DNA of 63,185 bases from an uncultured Myxococcales bacterium. GTDB lineage: Bacteria; Myxococcota_A; UBA9042. The notes below the pieces were generated by a model. The model had not been told where the DNA came from and made no database searches. It worked only from the letters and a program-made list of their open reading frames with translations. The position numbers and the translations under genes are program-made. Location: contig CAITYF010000243.1 in the NCBI GenBank assembly GCA_903896545.1, positions 1 to 63,185 on the forward strand, given 5' to 3'. Position 1 is the first letter of the stretch, and every line of letters begins with the position of its first letter. Positions 18,276-27,642 of this stretch are shown piece after piece.

Positions 18276-18292
18276 CTTGATGCTTTCTTGAT
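18276..18292 (+). promoter_or_regulatory. Candidate KdpE operator 1 (direct repeat)
   Basis: CTTGAT (18276-18281) is repeated exactly at 18287-18292, start-to-start 11 bp, one helical turn. OmpR/PhoB-family regulators such as KdpE typically bind such direct repeats. The site lies about 90 bp before the first ORF of the kdp region, in the 17938-18365 gap, where I see no gene. Confidence 0.4.
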
Positions 18293-18365
18293 ACCTCGCT
18301 GGTGAAACTAGACACCGTTCTGATTTGCAAACCGTCAGGCTACAGGTGGCTCAACGGGAGGCTTC

Positions 18366-18476
18366 ATGGCAACGCATTCAATCAACGCACTCTGGCTTGG
18401 CGCCCTCGCCGTCCTCAGCGGGGCAATCCTCTACACCGTCACTGTCGTCGGCAGTTCTTGGTTCCAAAGCCAGTGA
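18366..18476 (+). CDS. Small membrane protein (36 aa) upstream of kdp
   Basis: A short ORF with GGGAGG five bases upstream of its ATG. It encodes 36 residues with one hydrophobic helix, LWLGALAVLSGAILYTVTVVG, and polar ends. Length, strong ribosome site and position 428 bp before kdpA suggest a real small membrane protein related in role to KdpF, but its sequence does not match KdpF. Candidate KdpE sites flank it on both sides. It may instead be a leader ORF. Not recognised. Confidence 0.5.
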   Translation: MATHSINALWLGALAVLSGAILYTVTVVGSSWFQSQ

Positions 18477-18493
18477 GCCGACAATCCGCAAAT

Positions 18494-18510
18494 CTTGAGA
18501 GATCCTTGAC
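18494..18510 (+). promoter_or_regulatory. Candidate KdpE operator 2 (direct repeat)
   Basis: CTTGAG (18494-18499) and CTTGAC (18505-18510) are spaced exactly 11 bp start-to-start, the same geometry as the site at 18276. It lies between the two tiny ORFs, which would fit a second, internal promoter closer to kdpF. Seen directly; binding by KdpE is inferred. Confidence 0.35.
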
Positions 18511-18601
18511 GTGACGGCCGCCCATCTTGCCAACGTGTTGACCAGGCTTTGCGTACCTTGCCTTTACTCGTGGTGCCCCTTGTCGCACCCATGGAGTTGT
18601 C

Positions 18602-18682
18602 ATGGACTTCGTTTTTCTAGGCGCCACCGCGCTCTTCTTCCTGCTGACCTGGGGCCTCGTGCGCCTCTGCGCGGAGGTTTGA
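18602..18682 (+). CDS. Small membrane protein (26 aa) upstream of kdpF
   Basis: ORF of 26 residues (MDFVFLGATALFFLLTWGLV, then RLCAEV): one transmembrane helix with an Arg after it. I recall short proteins of this kind (a Phe-Leu-Gly start and a TWGLVRLC end) sitting just upstream of kdpF in many Gram-negative kdp operons, usually left unannotated or named hypothetical. ATG 18602 follows GGAG at 18592-18595. It is probably translated and may act with the Kdp complex, but no function is established. Confidence 0.55.
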   Translation: MDFVFLGATALFFLLTWGLVRLCAEV

Positions 18683-18753
18683 ACATGCTGCCCCTCATCC
18701 AACGCCAAAATCCGTCTGTCCGACCTGTTGCGTCTCGGACTGGGACACCGAGC

Positions 18754-18810
18754 GTGCACGTCCGTTGGCGCGCGGCGGACGGGAACGGTTTGATCACGAA
18801 CTTCGCTCGG
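18754..18810 (+). repeat. Dispersed 57-bp imperfect repeat, copy 1
   Basis: 57 bp matching 55041-55097 (minus strand) without gaps at 43 of 57 positions by my manual alignment, with a 12-bp identical core AACGGTTTGATC. It lies in the 138-bp gap between the 26-aa ORF and kdpF. Flanks outside the 57 bp do not align. Identity unknown. Confidence 0.6.
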
Positions 18811-18820
18811 AGTGCATGCC

Positions 18821-18907
18821 ATGTTGCTTGAAGTCGGCGCTGGTCTGGCCGTGCTGGTCCTCGGCTACCTCATTTTCGCCCTCCTTTTCCCGGAGAAACT
18901 TTCATGA
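18821..18907 (+). CDS. kdpF: KdpF, small subunit of the K+ transporter
   Basis: 28 aa, MLLEVGAGLAVLVLGYLIFA then LLFPEKLS: one hydrophobic helix containing the LGYL(V/I)xAL core of KdpF and ending with a short charged tail. The length is as in E. coli KdpF (29 aa). It stabilises the KdpFABC complex in the inner membrane. Its stop overlaps the kdpA start (ATGA at 18904-18907). Confidence 0.85.
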   Translation: MLLEVGAGLAVLVLGYLIFALLFPEKLS

Positions 18908-20625
18908 ACGCGACTGCTTTTGCCGAGTGCGCGATCTACGTGCTCCTCCTTCTCGCACTTGCGTGGCCTTTGGGCGCGTACATGGCGCGTGTGTACAATG
19001 GACAAGCGTTATGGGCGCAGCGCGTTATCGGCCCTCTTGAACGGTTCGTGTACCGCATCTGCGGCGTCGATTCGGCGGCGCAGATGGACTGGCGTGGTTA
19101 CGCGTATGCCGTGTTGGCGTTCAATCTGTTTGGCCTGCTTGCTGTCTACGCTTTGCAGCGGGTCCAAGCGTCCCTGCCATTGAACCCTGCCGCGCTTGCA
19201 AACGTAGCGCCGGAAGTCGCATGGAACACCGCTGTTTCATTTGCAAGCAACACGAACTGGCAGGCCTACGGTGGCGAGACGACGCTCTCCCACCTCACGC
19301 AGATGCTGGCACTGACGACGCAGAACTTCGTTTCCGCGGGCACGGGGATGGCTGTTCTCGTCGCGCTTCTTCGCGGTCTCACTGGGCGTTTGACGACGAA
19401 CTTGGGTTCATTCTGGGTCGACCTCACGCGCTCCACGCTCTACATCCTGTTGCCGCTTTCAGTGCTTTTGGCTCTGCTTCTCGTCTCGCAGGGCGTTGTC
19501 CAGACATTCTCGGCGAGCACGAGCGTGCCTTGGCTGGACCGCGTGCTGACCGCCGACGGCAAGCCCGTGGTCGAGCAAGTGTTGGCGCTCGGCCCCGCGG
19601 CTTCCCAGATTGCGATCAAGCAGTTGGGCACGAACGGCGGCGGGTTCTTCAACGTCAACTCCGCGCATCCGTTTGAGAACACCAGTGTGCTGAGCAATCT
19701 GCTGCAAGCGCTTGCGATCCTACTTCTCCCGGCCGCCCTCTGCATCACGTATGGGCGGCTCGTGGGGAGTCCGCGACAGGGCATCGCGCTGCTTCTGGCG
19801 ATGTTCGCGCTTTTCCTGCCAGTCCTGGCGCTGACCGTGTGGAGCGAGCATCAGGCCAACCCGCTGCTGACCGCGCTGGGCGTCGACCCGTCGATGGGCA
19901 ACTGGGAAGGCAAGGAAACGCGTTTCGGTTTGACAGCGAGCGCGCTCTGGGCGACCGCAACGACCGCCGCATCCAATGGCTCCGTCAACGCGATGCACGA
20001 CAGTTTCATGCCGCTCGGCTCGCTGGGACCGATGTGGTTGATGCAACTTGGTGAAATCGTCTTTGGCGGCGTCGGTTCCGGCATCTACGGAATCCTGATG
20101 TACGCGTTCGTCGCCGTATTTGTTGCGGGTCTGATGGTCGGCCGGACGCCGGAGTATTTGGGCAAGAAGATTGAAGCCTTTGAGATGAAGATGGCAGCGC
20201 TGGTCATCCTGCTACCCTCAGCGGCTGTTCTCCTCGGCACCGCCCTTGCGTGCTCCATCCCGGCGGGGACGCAGCCGCTGGGGAACCCTGGCGCTCACGG
20301 CTTCTCAGAAATCCTCTACGCGTTTTCATCGGGCGCCAACAACAACGGCTCGGCGCTCGGCGGGTTGACGGTGAACGGCCTCTTCTACACGGTCGCCATT
20401 GGCGTTTGCATGCTCGTCGGTCGTTACTGGGTCATCGTCCCGGTGCTCGCCCTTGCCGGTTCACTCGCGAACAAGCGCGCTGTGCCGCCCAGCGCCGGTA
20501 CGCTGCCGACTCACACGCCACTTTTCATCCTCCTGCTCGTCGGCACGATCGTCATCGTCGGCGCGCTCACGTTCATTCCGGCGCTTGTCCTCGGTCCCAT
20601 CGTGGAACACTTGTCTTTGCGCTGA
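18904..20625 (+). CDS. kdpA: Potassium-transporting ATPase subunit A
   Basis: 573 aa, about ten membrane helices, typical KdpA length. Selectivity-filter loops are seen at [36 protein letters not shown] (about 240-260), [10 protein letters not shown] and [16 protein letters not shown]. KdpA selects and channels K+, with KdpB powering transport. ATG 18904 overlaps the kdpF stop, and kdpB follows 11 bp after the stop. The operon is intact, so the system is expected to be a functional high-affinity K+ uptake pump. Confidence 0.97.
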   Translation: MNATAFAECAIYVLLLLALAWPLGAYMARVYNGQALWAQRVIGPLERFVYRICGVDSAAQMDWRGYAYAVLAFNLFGLLAVYALQRVQASLPLNPAALANVAPEVAWNTAVSFASNTNWQAYGGETTLSHLTQMLALTTQNFVSAGTGMAVLVALLRGLTGRLTTNLGSFWVDLTRSTLYILLPLSVLLALLLVSQGVVQTFSASTSVPWLDRVLTADGKPVVEQVLALGPAASQIAIKQLGTNGGGFFNVNSAHPFENTSVLSNLLQALAILLLPAALCITYGRLVGSPRQGIALLLAMFALFLPVLALTVWSEHQANPLLTALGVDPSMGNWEGKETRFGLTASALWATATTAASNGSVNAMHDSFMPLGSLGPMWLMQLGEIVFGGVGSGIYGILMYAFVAVFVAGLMVGRTPEYLGKKIEAFEMKMAALVILLPSAAVLLGTALACSIPAGTQPLGNPGAHGFSEILYAFSSGANNNGSALGGLTVNGLFYTVAIGVCMLVGRYWVIVPVLALAGSLANKRAVPPSAGTLPTHTPLFILLLVGTIVIVGALTFIPALVLGPIVEHLSLR

Positions 20626-20636
20626 AGGGAGTTCAC

Positions 20637-22706
20637 ATGTCCAGCAATACGCTGACTAGACCACTTTTTGAGTTGAAGATCGTGCGCCGCGCCGTGTTGG
20701 ACGCCGTTCGCGCGCTGAATCCGCGGCGTATGATCCGCAATCCCGTCCTGTTCGTCGTGGAACTCGGCAGCGCCTTTACCACGCTGTTGTGGGTCGACGC
20801 GGCGTGGACCGGGCAGGGCGACGCCAACCCGAATTTCATCCTCGCCGTGAGCATATGGCTCTGGTTCACCGTGCTTTTTGCCAACTTCGCCGAGGCGATG
20901 GCCGAAGGGCGAGGGAAGGCCCAGGCCGAAACGCTGCGCGCCGCACGCAAGGACGTGATTGCGCGCAAGCTGGCTTCGCCGAACCGTTTGGGCCCCGTGA
21001 CGCAGACGGTCTCGGCGCACTTGCGCAAGGGCGACTTCGTGCTGGTCGAGGCAGGCGACCTCCTTCCCGGCGACGGGGAAATCGTCGAGGGCGTCGCGTC
21101 GGTCGACGAGAGCGCCATCACGGGCGAGAGCGCGCCTGTCATCCGCGAGAGCGGCGGCGATCGGAGCGCCGTAACCGGCGGCACGCGGGTGCTTTCGGAC
21201 TGGCTCGTGGTCCGCATGACTGCCAATCCTGGTGAGACGTTTCTGGACCGCATGATCGCGATGGTGGAAGGCGCCAAACGCCAGAAGACGCCGAACGAAA
21301 TCGCGCTGGACATCCTACTCGCCGGGCTGACCATCGTGTTTCTGCTGGCGACGGTGACGCTCCTGCCGTACTCGGATTACGCCGTGCACGCTACGGGCCA
21401 CGGTCAGCCAGTCGGTTTGACGGTGCTCGTTGCACTCCTCGTCTGCCTCATTCCGACGACGATTGGCGCGCTGCTCTCGGCCATCGGTATTGCTGGGATG
21501 GACCGGATGATTCAAGCGAACGTCATCGCGACGTCGGGGCGCGCTGTCGAGGCGGCGGGTGACGTGGACGTCTTGCTGCTGGACAAGACCGGGACGATTA
21601 CGCTCGGCAATCGCCAAGCCACGCAGTTTTTACCGGCGCCGGGCGTGACCGAGCGCGAACTCGCCGAACTCGCGCAGCTCTCCTCGCTGGCGGACGAGAC
21701 GCCAGAAGGGCGGAGCATCGTCGCGCTTGCCCTCCAGCTCTTTCAACTGGCGCCGCCCACGCTCGCAGATGCCACCATCGTGCCGTTTGCCGCGCAGACG
21801 CGCATGAGCGGACTCGACCTCGGCGGCCGGCAAATTCGCAAAGGTGCGACCGACGCTGTGACGCGTTTTGTCGCAGAGCGCGGCGGTACGCTGCCACCTG
21901 CGGTTCGGGAAGCGGTCGATCAGGTCGCGCGCAAAGGCGCAACGCCGCTTGTCGTCGCCGATGGGGCGCGCGTGCTCGGTGTGGTCTGCCTGAAGGACAT
22001 CGTCAAGGGTGGCATTCGCGAGCGATTCGCCGAAATGCGCGCGATTGGCATTCGCACCGTCATGATCACGGGCGACAATCCGCTGACGGCCGCCGCTATC
22101 GCCGCAGAAGCCGGTGTGGACGACTTTCTGGCAGAAGCAACGCCAGAAGCGAAGCTTGCGATGATCCGCGATTGGCAACAGCGCGGGCATCTGGTCGCGA
22201 TGACCGGCGATGGCACAAACGATGCGCCGGCGCTTGCCCAGGCGGACGTTGCCGTGGCGATGAATTCCGGTACGCAAGCTGCGAAAGAAGCAGGAAACAT
22301 GGTCGACTTGGACTCCAATCCGACCAAGCTGCTGGCCATTGTCCACATTGGCAAGCAAATGCTCATGACCCGTGGAGCGTTGACGACGTTCTCGATTGCG
22401 AACGACATCGCCAAGTATTTTGCAATCATCCCAGCGGCCTTTGCCGCGACCTATCCGGTGCTGAACGTCCTGAACGTGATGCACTTGCACTCGCCGACGA
22501 CCGCGATCCTTTCGGCGGTCATCTTCAACGCCCTCATCATCATCGCGCTGATCCCGTTGGCGTTGCGCGGTGTCACGTACCGACCGATCCCCGCGTCGCA
22601 GCTCCTGCGCCGCAATTTGCTCGTCTACGGCGTGGGCGGCGTGCTTGTGCCGTTTCCCGGTATCAAGTTGATCGACCTGATTTTGACGGCTTGCCACGTT
22701 GGCTGA
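20637..22706 (+). CDS. kdpB: Potassium-transporting ATPase subunit B
   Basis: 689 aa P-type ATPase. The start ATG 20637 has AAGGGAG upstream. Motifs present are [12 protein letters not shown] (actuator TGES, with the regulatory serine), [12 protein letters not shown] (phosphorylated Asp), [13 protein letters not shown] and [42 protein letters not shown] at the hinge. It hydrolyses ATP to drive K+ through KdpA. It is followed by kdpC after 15 bp. A longer open frame upstream overlaps kdpA and is not real. Confidence 0.97.
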   Translation: MSSNTLTRPLFELKIVRRAVLDAVRALNPRRMIRNPVLFVVELGSAFTTLLWVDAAWTGQGDANPNFILAVSIWLWFTVLFANFAEAMAEGRGKAQAETLRAARKDVIARKLASPNRLGPVTQTVSAHLRKGDFVLVEAGDLLPGDGEIVEGVASVDESAITGESAPVIRESGGDRSAVTGGTRVLSDWLVVRMTANPGETFLDRMIAMVEGAKRQKTPNEIALDILLAGLTIVFLLATVTLLPYSDYAVHATGHGQPVGLTVLVALLVCLIPTTIGALLSAIGIAGMDRMIQANVIATSGRAVEAAGDVDVLLLDKTGTITLGNRQATQFLPAPGVTERELAELAQLSSLADETPEGRSIVALALQLFQLAPPTLADATIVPFAAQTRMSGLDLGGRQIRKGATDAVTRFVAERGGTLPPAVREAVDQVARKGATPLVVADGARVLGVVCLKDIVKGGIRERFAEMRAIGIRTVMITGDNPLTAAAIAAEAGVDDFLAEATPEAKLAMIRDWQQRGHLVAMTGDGTNDAPALAQADVAVAMNSGTQAAKEAGNMVDLDSNPTKLLAIVHIGKQMLMTRGALTTFSIANDIAKYFAIIPAAFAATYPVLNVLNVMHLHSPTTAILSAVIFNALIIIALIPLALRGVTYRPIPASQLLRRNLLVYGVGGVLVPFPGIKLIDLILTACHVG

Positions 22707-22721
22707 GCCGAGGAGAGAACC

Positions 22722-23303
22722 ATGAGACAACAACTCGGCATTGCCATGCGCATACTTGCGGTCTTCACGCTGCTCACGGGCCTTCTGTACCCGATGGTGG
22801 TGACGGGGCTGGCGCAGCTCGTTTTCCCGGCGCAAGCTAACGGCAGTGTGCTGCGCGCCAACGGCACTGCAGTCGGCTCCGCGCTGATAGGACAGCCGTT
22901 CACGGCGGAGAAGTACCTCTGGGGGCGACCGTCGGCGACGACGCCATTTGCGGACAACGCTGCGGCGTCAACCGGCTCGAACCTGGGACCATCCAACCCA
23001 GCGCTGGTCGATGCGGTACGGGCGCGGATCGCGCGCTTGCGCCAAGCGGACCCGCAAAATGGCGCAGCCATTCCAACGGATCTCGTGACGACCTCGGCGA
23101 GTGGCCTTGACCCGGACATCACCCTCGCGGCGGCGAACTACCAAGTCGCGCGCGTCGCCCGTACGCGTGGATTGACCGACGCGGACATCGCTGCGGCCAT
23201 CGCGCCGTGTACACGGGAGCCATTGCTGGGCATCATCGGCACCGCACGGGTGAACGTCTTGTGCGTCAACCTCGCGCTGGATCACGTGCCTGTGCAACCG
23301 TAG
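22722..23303 (+). CDS. kdpC: Potassium-transporting ATPase subunit C
   Basis: 193 aa, usual KdpC length. One N-terminal membrane helix (MRILAVFTLLTGLLYPMVVT) is followed by the conserved soluble region: NGSVLRANGTAVGSALIGQ, FWGRPSAT-like YLWGRPSAT, SNLGPSNPAL and VTTSASGLDPDITLAAANYQ. It is the chaperone-like subunit of the KdpFABC complex. AGGAGAG precedes the ATG. kdpD starts 11 bp downstream. Confidence 0.96.
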   Translation: MRQQLGIAMRILAVFTLLTGLLYPMVVTGLAQLVFPAQANGSVLRANGTAVGSALIGQPFTAEKYLWGRPSATTPFADNAAASTGSNLGPSNPALVDAVRARIARLRQADPQNGAAIPTDLVTTSASGLDPDITLAAANYQVARVARTRGLTDADIAAAIAPCTREPLLGIIGTARVNVLCVNLALDHVPVQP

Positions 23304-23314
23304 CAAGGACGCCT

Positions 23315-26023
23315 GTGCCGACGAACGTGCAGAATTCGCACCGCCCCACCGAACGCCCTGATCCGGACGCGCTCTTGGCGCGTGTGCAGGCTGCGGCTGC
23401 GAGGGAACAGCGCGCGAAGCTGAAAATTTTCTTTGGTTTTGCGCCAGGCGTCGGCAAGACGTACCGCATGCTTCAGGTCGCGCGTGAGCTGGCGCAAGAC
23501 GGTGTTCAGGTGCTGGTCGGTACCGTCGAGACGCACGGTCGGCAGGAAACCGCCGCCCTGCTGCAGGGGCTTGAAGTGCTGCCGCGGCGCGTGCTGATGG
23601 CCGGAAACGTGGTGCTGGAGGAGTTCGATTTGGACGCCGCGCTCTTGCGACGGCCGCGCGTGCTCCTGCTGGACGAATTGGCGCACAGCAACGTGCCCGG
23701 TATGCGCCACGCCAAGCGTTGGCAAGACGTTCTGGACCTGTTGGAAGCGGGCATCGACGTCTACACGACCTTGAACGTCCAGCACGTGGAGAGCCTGAAC
23801 GACGTGGTAGCACAAATCACGCACGTCCAAGTGCGCGAGACGGTGCCAGACTCGATTCTAGAACGTGCGGACGACATCGAACTCGTCGACATTTCCGCGG
23901 ACGCGCTGTTGCAGCGCCTGCAGGACGGCAAGGTGTACGTGCCGGAGGCGGCGGTCCGTGCGACGCAGCACTTCTTCCAGCGCGGCAACCTGCTCGCCTT
24001 GCGCGAGTTGGCGTTGCGACGAACGGCCGAACGCGTGGACGCAGACGTGTTGGAACAGCGCGCCGATCAAGGTGTGAACGCGCCGTGGCCAACTTCTGAG
24101 CGGATTCTTGTCTGTGTTGGACCTTCGCCCGCGTCGGCGCGTTTGGTCAGAACGGCGCGGAGGTTGGCCGCGGGGCTGCACGCCAAGTGGTTCGCAGCCT
24201 ACGTCGAATCGCCGCTGCGGCCGTTGACGGAGGCGCAGACCCAGCGTGTCGACGCGCACCTGCGTCTTGTGGAAGCGCTGGGCGGAACGGTCGTGCGGCT
24301 CGTCGGGGCGCAGCCAAGCGCCGCCTTGCTCGCGTACGCGCGGACGAACAACGTCACGCGGATCGTCATTGGCAAGCCGACGCATTCGCGTCTGCGTGAT
24401 TTTCTGCGCGGCTCACTTCTGGATGAGGTCGTGCGGGGGAGCGGCGAGATCGACCTGCACGTCATGGCTGCAGATTCCGGATCCGTTGCAGAAGCACCGC
24501 CACAGGCTCCGCGCGCTCCGTTGAAGTTGGGTGCGTTTGGTACGGCGCTCGCGGTCGTCGCGGCAGGCACGTCGCTCGCATGGCTTGGCCGCGCCGCGCT
24601 GGCGTTGCCCGACATCGTCATGATCTACCTTCTGGGGATCATCGTCGTTGCCGTTCGGACGGGCATCGGTCCTTCCCTCCTCGCCGCAGCAGCCTCTGTC
24701 GCTGCCTACGACTTCTTCTTTGTCCCTCCGTTCTTCACTTTCGCCGTCAGCGATGCCCGCCACGTTCTGACCTTCTGCACGATGTTCGTCGTTGGCGTCT
24801 CGATGAGCACCCTGATGGTGCGCATTCGCCGACAAGAGCAAGACGCCCGCGCGCGCGAGGCGCGGACGTCGTCGCTCTTCGCCCTGAGTCGAGACTTGAG
24901 CAGCGCGCGGGACGTCTCCAACGTGGCGGCGATTCTGTGTGACCACGTGGCGCGCGGCTTTGCCGGCGACGTTCAAGTCGCTTCCGGCGGCGATGGGCAC
25001 CTGCAGCCGCTCGCGCAAACTGGCGCTTGGCCACCCGATTCAACCGACGAAGGGCTCTTGCAATGGGTGGCGGCGCACGGTCGGGAAGCCGGGCTGGGCA
25101 CCGCGACGCTGCCCGGTTCACGCGCGTTGTGCTTGCCGCTACCGGAGCACGCCGAGGGCCGCACCGTGCTCGCGATCGTGCCACAGAGCGGCGAGCCCCT
25201 CGACGGTCAGGCGCTTGCGTCGCTTCAGGCGTACGTGCGGCAAGGGGCGCTGGCGTTGGAGCGCGCGCGGCTGGCGACTGCCGTGAACGCGGCTGAGCTG
25301 CGCGCAAAAACCGAGGAAATGCGGAGTTCGCTGCTCTCCGCCGTTTCCCACGACCTGCGCACACCGCTGGCCGCGATCACCGGTGCGGCGACGACATTGC
25401 GCGCGGATGAAAGGACGCTGAACCCCATCCAGCGCGCTGACCTCGTCGAGGCGATTTGCGAGGAATCTGAACGGCTGGAGCGCCTCGTCGTCAACCTGCT
25501 GGACATGACGCGTCTGGAGTCCGGTCAGCTGCGCGTCAAGCGCGAGTGGGTGCCGTTGGAAGAACTGGTTGGATCGGCGCTGAACCGTCTGGAGTTGCGT
25601 TTGGGGGCGCGCGAGGTCAGCGTTCAGATTCCCGCCGGGCTGCCACTTTTGCACGTTGATGCGCTACTTTTTGAACAAGCTCTGCTCAATCTGCTTGAAA
25701 ACGCGGTGAAGTACACGCCAGCCGATTCGCCAATCGAGATCCACGCCGCGCAAGTTCCAGCCGGCGTGGAAGTGGCTGTTGTCGATCACGGTCCAGGTTT
25801 GCCGGACGAATTGGCTGGGCGCGTCTTTGAAAAATTTGTCCGCGGGTCGCACGTGGGCGTGAGTGGCGCTGGGCTCGGTTTGGCGATCTGCAAAGGCATT
25901 CTCGACGCGCACGGTGGTACCATCGCCATCCTGCCGACGCCGAACGGCGGCGCGACCTTTCAGCTGACGTTGCCGCCGACCCGCGGCCCCGCCGCCACTT
26001 CCGAGGAGGGCACCACGCAATGA
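23315..26023 (+). CDS. kdpD: Sensor histidine kinase KdpD
   Basis: 902 aa from GTG 23315 (CAAGGA upstream; the longer frame overlaps kdpC and lacks homology). The N-terminal KdpD domain has Walker A GFAPGVGKTYRML and Walker B LLLDELAHSNVPG, then a USP-like domain (about 255-380, VCVGPSPASARLVR). Four membrane helices (DUF4118, about 410-500, TGIGPSLLAAAASVAAYDFFFVPP) and a GAF-like region follow. The kinase core has H-box VSHDLRTPLAAITGA, N-box LNLLENAVKYTP and G-boxes DHGPGLPDE / GAGLGLAIC. It senses K+ limitation or ionic stress and phosphorylates KdpE. Its stop overlaps kdpE as ATGA. Confidence 0.95.
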   Translation: MPTNVQNSHRPTERPDPDALLARVQAAAAREQRAKLKIFFGFAPGVGKTYRMLQVARELAQDGVQVLVGTVETHGRQETAALLQGLEVLPRRVLMAGNVVLEEFDLDAALLRRPRVLLLDELAHSNVPGMRHAKRWQDVLDLLEAGIDVYTTLNVQHVESLNDVVAQITHVQVRETVPDSILERADDIELVDISADALLQRLQDGKVYVPEAAVRATQHFFQRGNLLALRELALRRTAERVDADVLEQRADQGVNAPWPTSERILVCVGPSPASARLVRTARRLAAGLHAKWFAAYVESPLRPLTEAQTQRVDAHLRLVEALGGTVVRLVGAQPSAALLAYARTNNVTRIVIGKPTHSRLRDFLRGSLLDEVVRGSGEIDLHVMAADSGSVAEAPPQAPRAPLKLGAFGTALAVVAAGTSLAWLGRAALALPDIVMIYLLGIIVVAVRTGIGPSLLAAAASVAAYDFFFVPPFFTFAVSDARHVLTFCTMFVVGVSMSTLMVRIRRQEQDARAREARTSSLFALSRDLSSARDVSNVAAILCDHVARGFAGDVQVASGGDGHLQPLAQTGAWPPDSTDEGLLQWVAAHGREAGLGTATLPGSRALCLPLPEHAEGRTVLAIVPQSGEPLDGQALASLQAYVRQGALALERARLATAVNAAELRAKTEEMRSSLLSAVSHDLRTPLAAITGAATTLRADERTLNPIQRADLVEAICEESERLERLVVNLLDMTRLESGQLRVKREWVPLEELVGSALNRLELRLGAREVSVQIPAGLPLLHVDALLFEQALLNLLENAVKYTPADSPIEIHAAQVPAGVEVAVVDHGPGLPDELAGRVFEKFVRGSHVGVSGAGLGLAICKGILDAHGGTIAILPTPNGGATFQLTLPPTRGPAATSEEGTTQ

Positions 26024-26730
26024 CCGCGACTGACCCGCTGAGTCCACTCGTGCTGGTGGTGGAGGATGAGCCGCAGATGCGCCGGTTTATTCGGACGTTT
26101 CTGGGCGCGCACGGTTACCGGGTCCTCGAGGCGAGCACCGCGAGTGAAGCGCTGCTGTTGGCGACAAGCCACAATCCGGCGCTCGTCCTGATGGACCTGG
26201 GGCTGCCCGACGGCGACGGGATCTCGCTGACGCGGTCCATTCGCGAGTGGTCCAAGACACCGATTGTGGTGATTTCCGCGCGCGGCCGTGAGGACGACAA
26301 GGTCGACGCGCTGGACGCGGGTGCGGACGACTATCTGACCAAGCCGTTTGGCGTCAACGAACTACTTGCGCGCATGCGCGTCGCCCTTCGCCACGCGAGC
26401 ACAGCGCCAGTTGAACAGGAGCTCGACCTCGGTGGTCTGCGTATCGACTTCGCCCGCCGTGAAGTGACGCGCGACGGTCAGCCTGTGCATCTCCCGCCGA
26501 TTGAGTACAAACTGCTGACGCTGCTTGCGCGCCACGCCGGCAAAGTGCTCACGCACCGCCAGATTCTGAAGGAAGTCTGGGGCCACGGCGCACAGGAGCA
26601 GGCGCACTACGTGCGGGTTCACATGGCGGAACTGCGCAAGAAAGTCGAACGCAATCCGGCGCGTCCGGAGTGGCTGGTCACTGAGCCAGGCGTGGGCTAC
26701 CGGCTGCGGGATCGGTCGGTGGGCGGGTAG
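26020..26730 (+). CDS. kdpE: Response regulator KdpE
   Basis: 236 aa OmpR/PhoB-type regulator. The receiver has the acidic pair VVEDEPQMR, phospho-acceptor Asp in LVLMDLGLPDGDG, and switch Lys in YLTKPFGVNELLARMR. The C-terminal winged helix (about 130-230) includes LPPIEYKLLTLLARHAGKVLTH and HYVRVHMAELRKKVE. It activates kdp transcription; the spaced CTTGAT-type repeats at 18276 and 18494 are candidate targets. It is the last gene of the operon, followed by the mod promoter region. Confidence 0.95.
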   Translation: MTATDPLSPLVLVVEDEPQMRRFIRTFLGAHGYRVLEASTASEALLLATSHNPALVLMDLGLPDGDGISLTRSIREWSKTPIVVISARGREDDKVDALDAGADDYLTKPFGVNELLARMRVALRHASTAPVEQELDLGGLRIDFARREVTRDGQPVHLPPIEYKLLTLLARHAGKVLTHRQILKEVWGHGAQEQAHYVRVHMAELRKKVERNPARPEWLVTEPGVGYRLRDRSVGG

Positions 26731-26750
26731 GGTGTCCGCCATCTTCGTCC

Positions 26751-26778
26751 TTGACCAGTGCGTCGGGCGGGGCACAAT
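26751..26778 (+). promoter_or_regulatory. Candidate promoter of modABC
   Basis: TTGACC (26751-26756), a 16-bp spacer and CACAAT (26773-26778) resemble a sigma-70 promoter. It starts 20 bp after the kdpE stop and 45 bp before the modA GTG. I saw no clear ModE-box or molybdenum-cofactor riboswitch. Confidence 0.45.
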
Positions 26779-26823
26779 TCCCCGCATCCGGCGGATCGGC
26801 GGGACAAAGTGCGGAGGAGTCCT

Positions 26824-27603
26824 GTGCCGTCGCCCCATTCACCCCAGCGTCTCGTCCAACTCGCTGTCCTGCTGCTGGTCGCCCTTCCGCGACTCGCAAC
26901 GGCCGCTGAAGTCCGCGCCGCAGTCGCCGCCAACTTCGCCGCGCCCTTGGCAGAACTGGCTGAACTTTTTCACAAGCAAACCGGTCACACGGTGGTCACA
27001 ACTCCAGGATCAACCGGCAAGCTCGCGACGCAGATTCGCCAAGGTGCGCCATTTGACGTGTTTCTCGCCGCGGATGAAGCCGCGCCAGCCGCGTTGGAAG
27101 CTGAAGGTCTTGCCGTCAAAGGCTCACGTTTTGTTTACGCCGTCGGCCGCTTGGTGCTCTGGAGCCCGGACGCCGCGCTGCTGGACGCCCAAGCGACGGC
27201 GTTGCGCGAAGGGCGCTTTGCCAAGCTCGCGATTGCCGACCCCAAGCTGGCGCCGTACGGCCTCGCGGCGCAAGAAGCGCTGACGAAGTTGGGCCTGTGG
27301 AGCGCCGTGGAACCGAAGCTCGTCAGAGGCGAGAGCGTTCAGCAGGCGTACCAGTTCGCGGCGACGGGCAACGCGCAGCTGGCCTTTGTGTCGCGTGCAC
27401 AAGTCACGGTTCGCGGTGCGCTGCGCGGTGGTTCGTCGTGGACGGTGCCTTCCGCCTTGCACGCGCCGATCCGTCAGGCGGCCGTGCTGCTGACGTCAGC
27501 GCGGGATCGCGCGGCGGCCAACGCGTTCCTGCAGTTCCTGCGCGCGCCGAAGACGCTGGACTTGCTGCGGCAAACGGGGTACGAGCCGCCAACGGGGAAG
27601 TGA
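26824..27603 (+). CDS. modA: Molybdate ABC transporter, periplasmic binding protein
   Basis: 259 aa from GTG 26824 (CGGAGGAG upstream). Signal peptide RLVQLAVLLLVALPRLATAA is followed by the mature start EVRAAVAANFAAPLAELAELF. ModA signatures are HTVVTTPGSTGKLATQIRQGAPFDVFLAADEAAP (oxyanion-binding Ser/Thr) and KLAIADPKLAPYGLAAQEAL. It delivers molybdate or tungstate to ModBC. modB follows 39 bp later. This is a complete transporter with modB and modC. Confidence 0.93.
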   Translation: MPSPHSPQRLVQLAVLLLVALPRLATAAEVRAAVAANFAAPLAELAELFHKQTGHTVVTTPGSTGKLATQIRQGAPFDVFLAADEAAPAALEAEGLAVKGSRFVYAVGRLVLWSPDAALLDAQATALREGRFAKLAIADPKLAPYGLAAQEALTKLGLWSAVEPKLVRGESVQQAYQFAATGNAQLAFVSRAQVTVRGALRGGSSWTVPSALHAPIRQAAVLLTSARDRAAANAFLQFLRAPKTLDLLRQTGYEPPTGK

Positions 27604-27642
27604 CGCCGCGTTTTCCTCGCCGCGCTGAGGTCGTTCAAGCCC

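Noticed and set aside
17938..18365. Possible cyclic-di-AMP riboswitch upstream of kdp
   Set aside because: I looked for the ydaO-type conserved core and did not see it; the spaced CTTGAT repeats explain control better.
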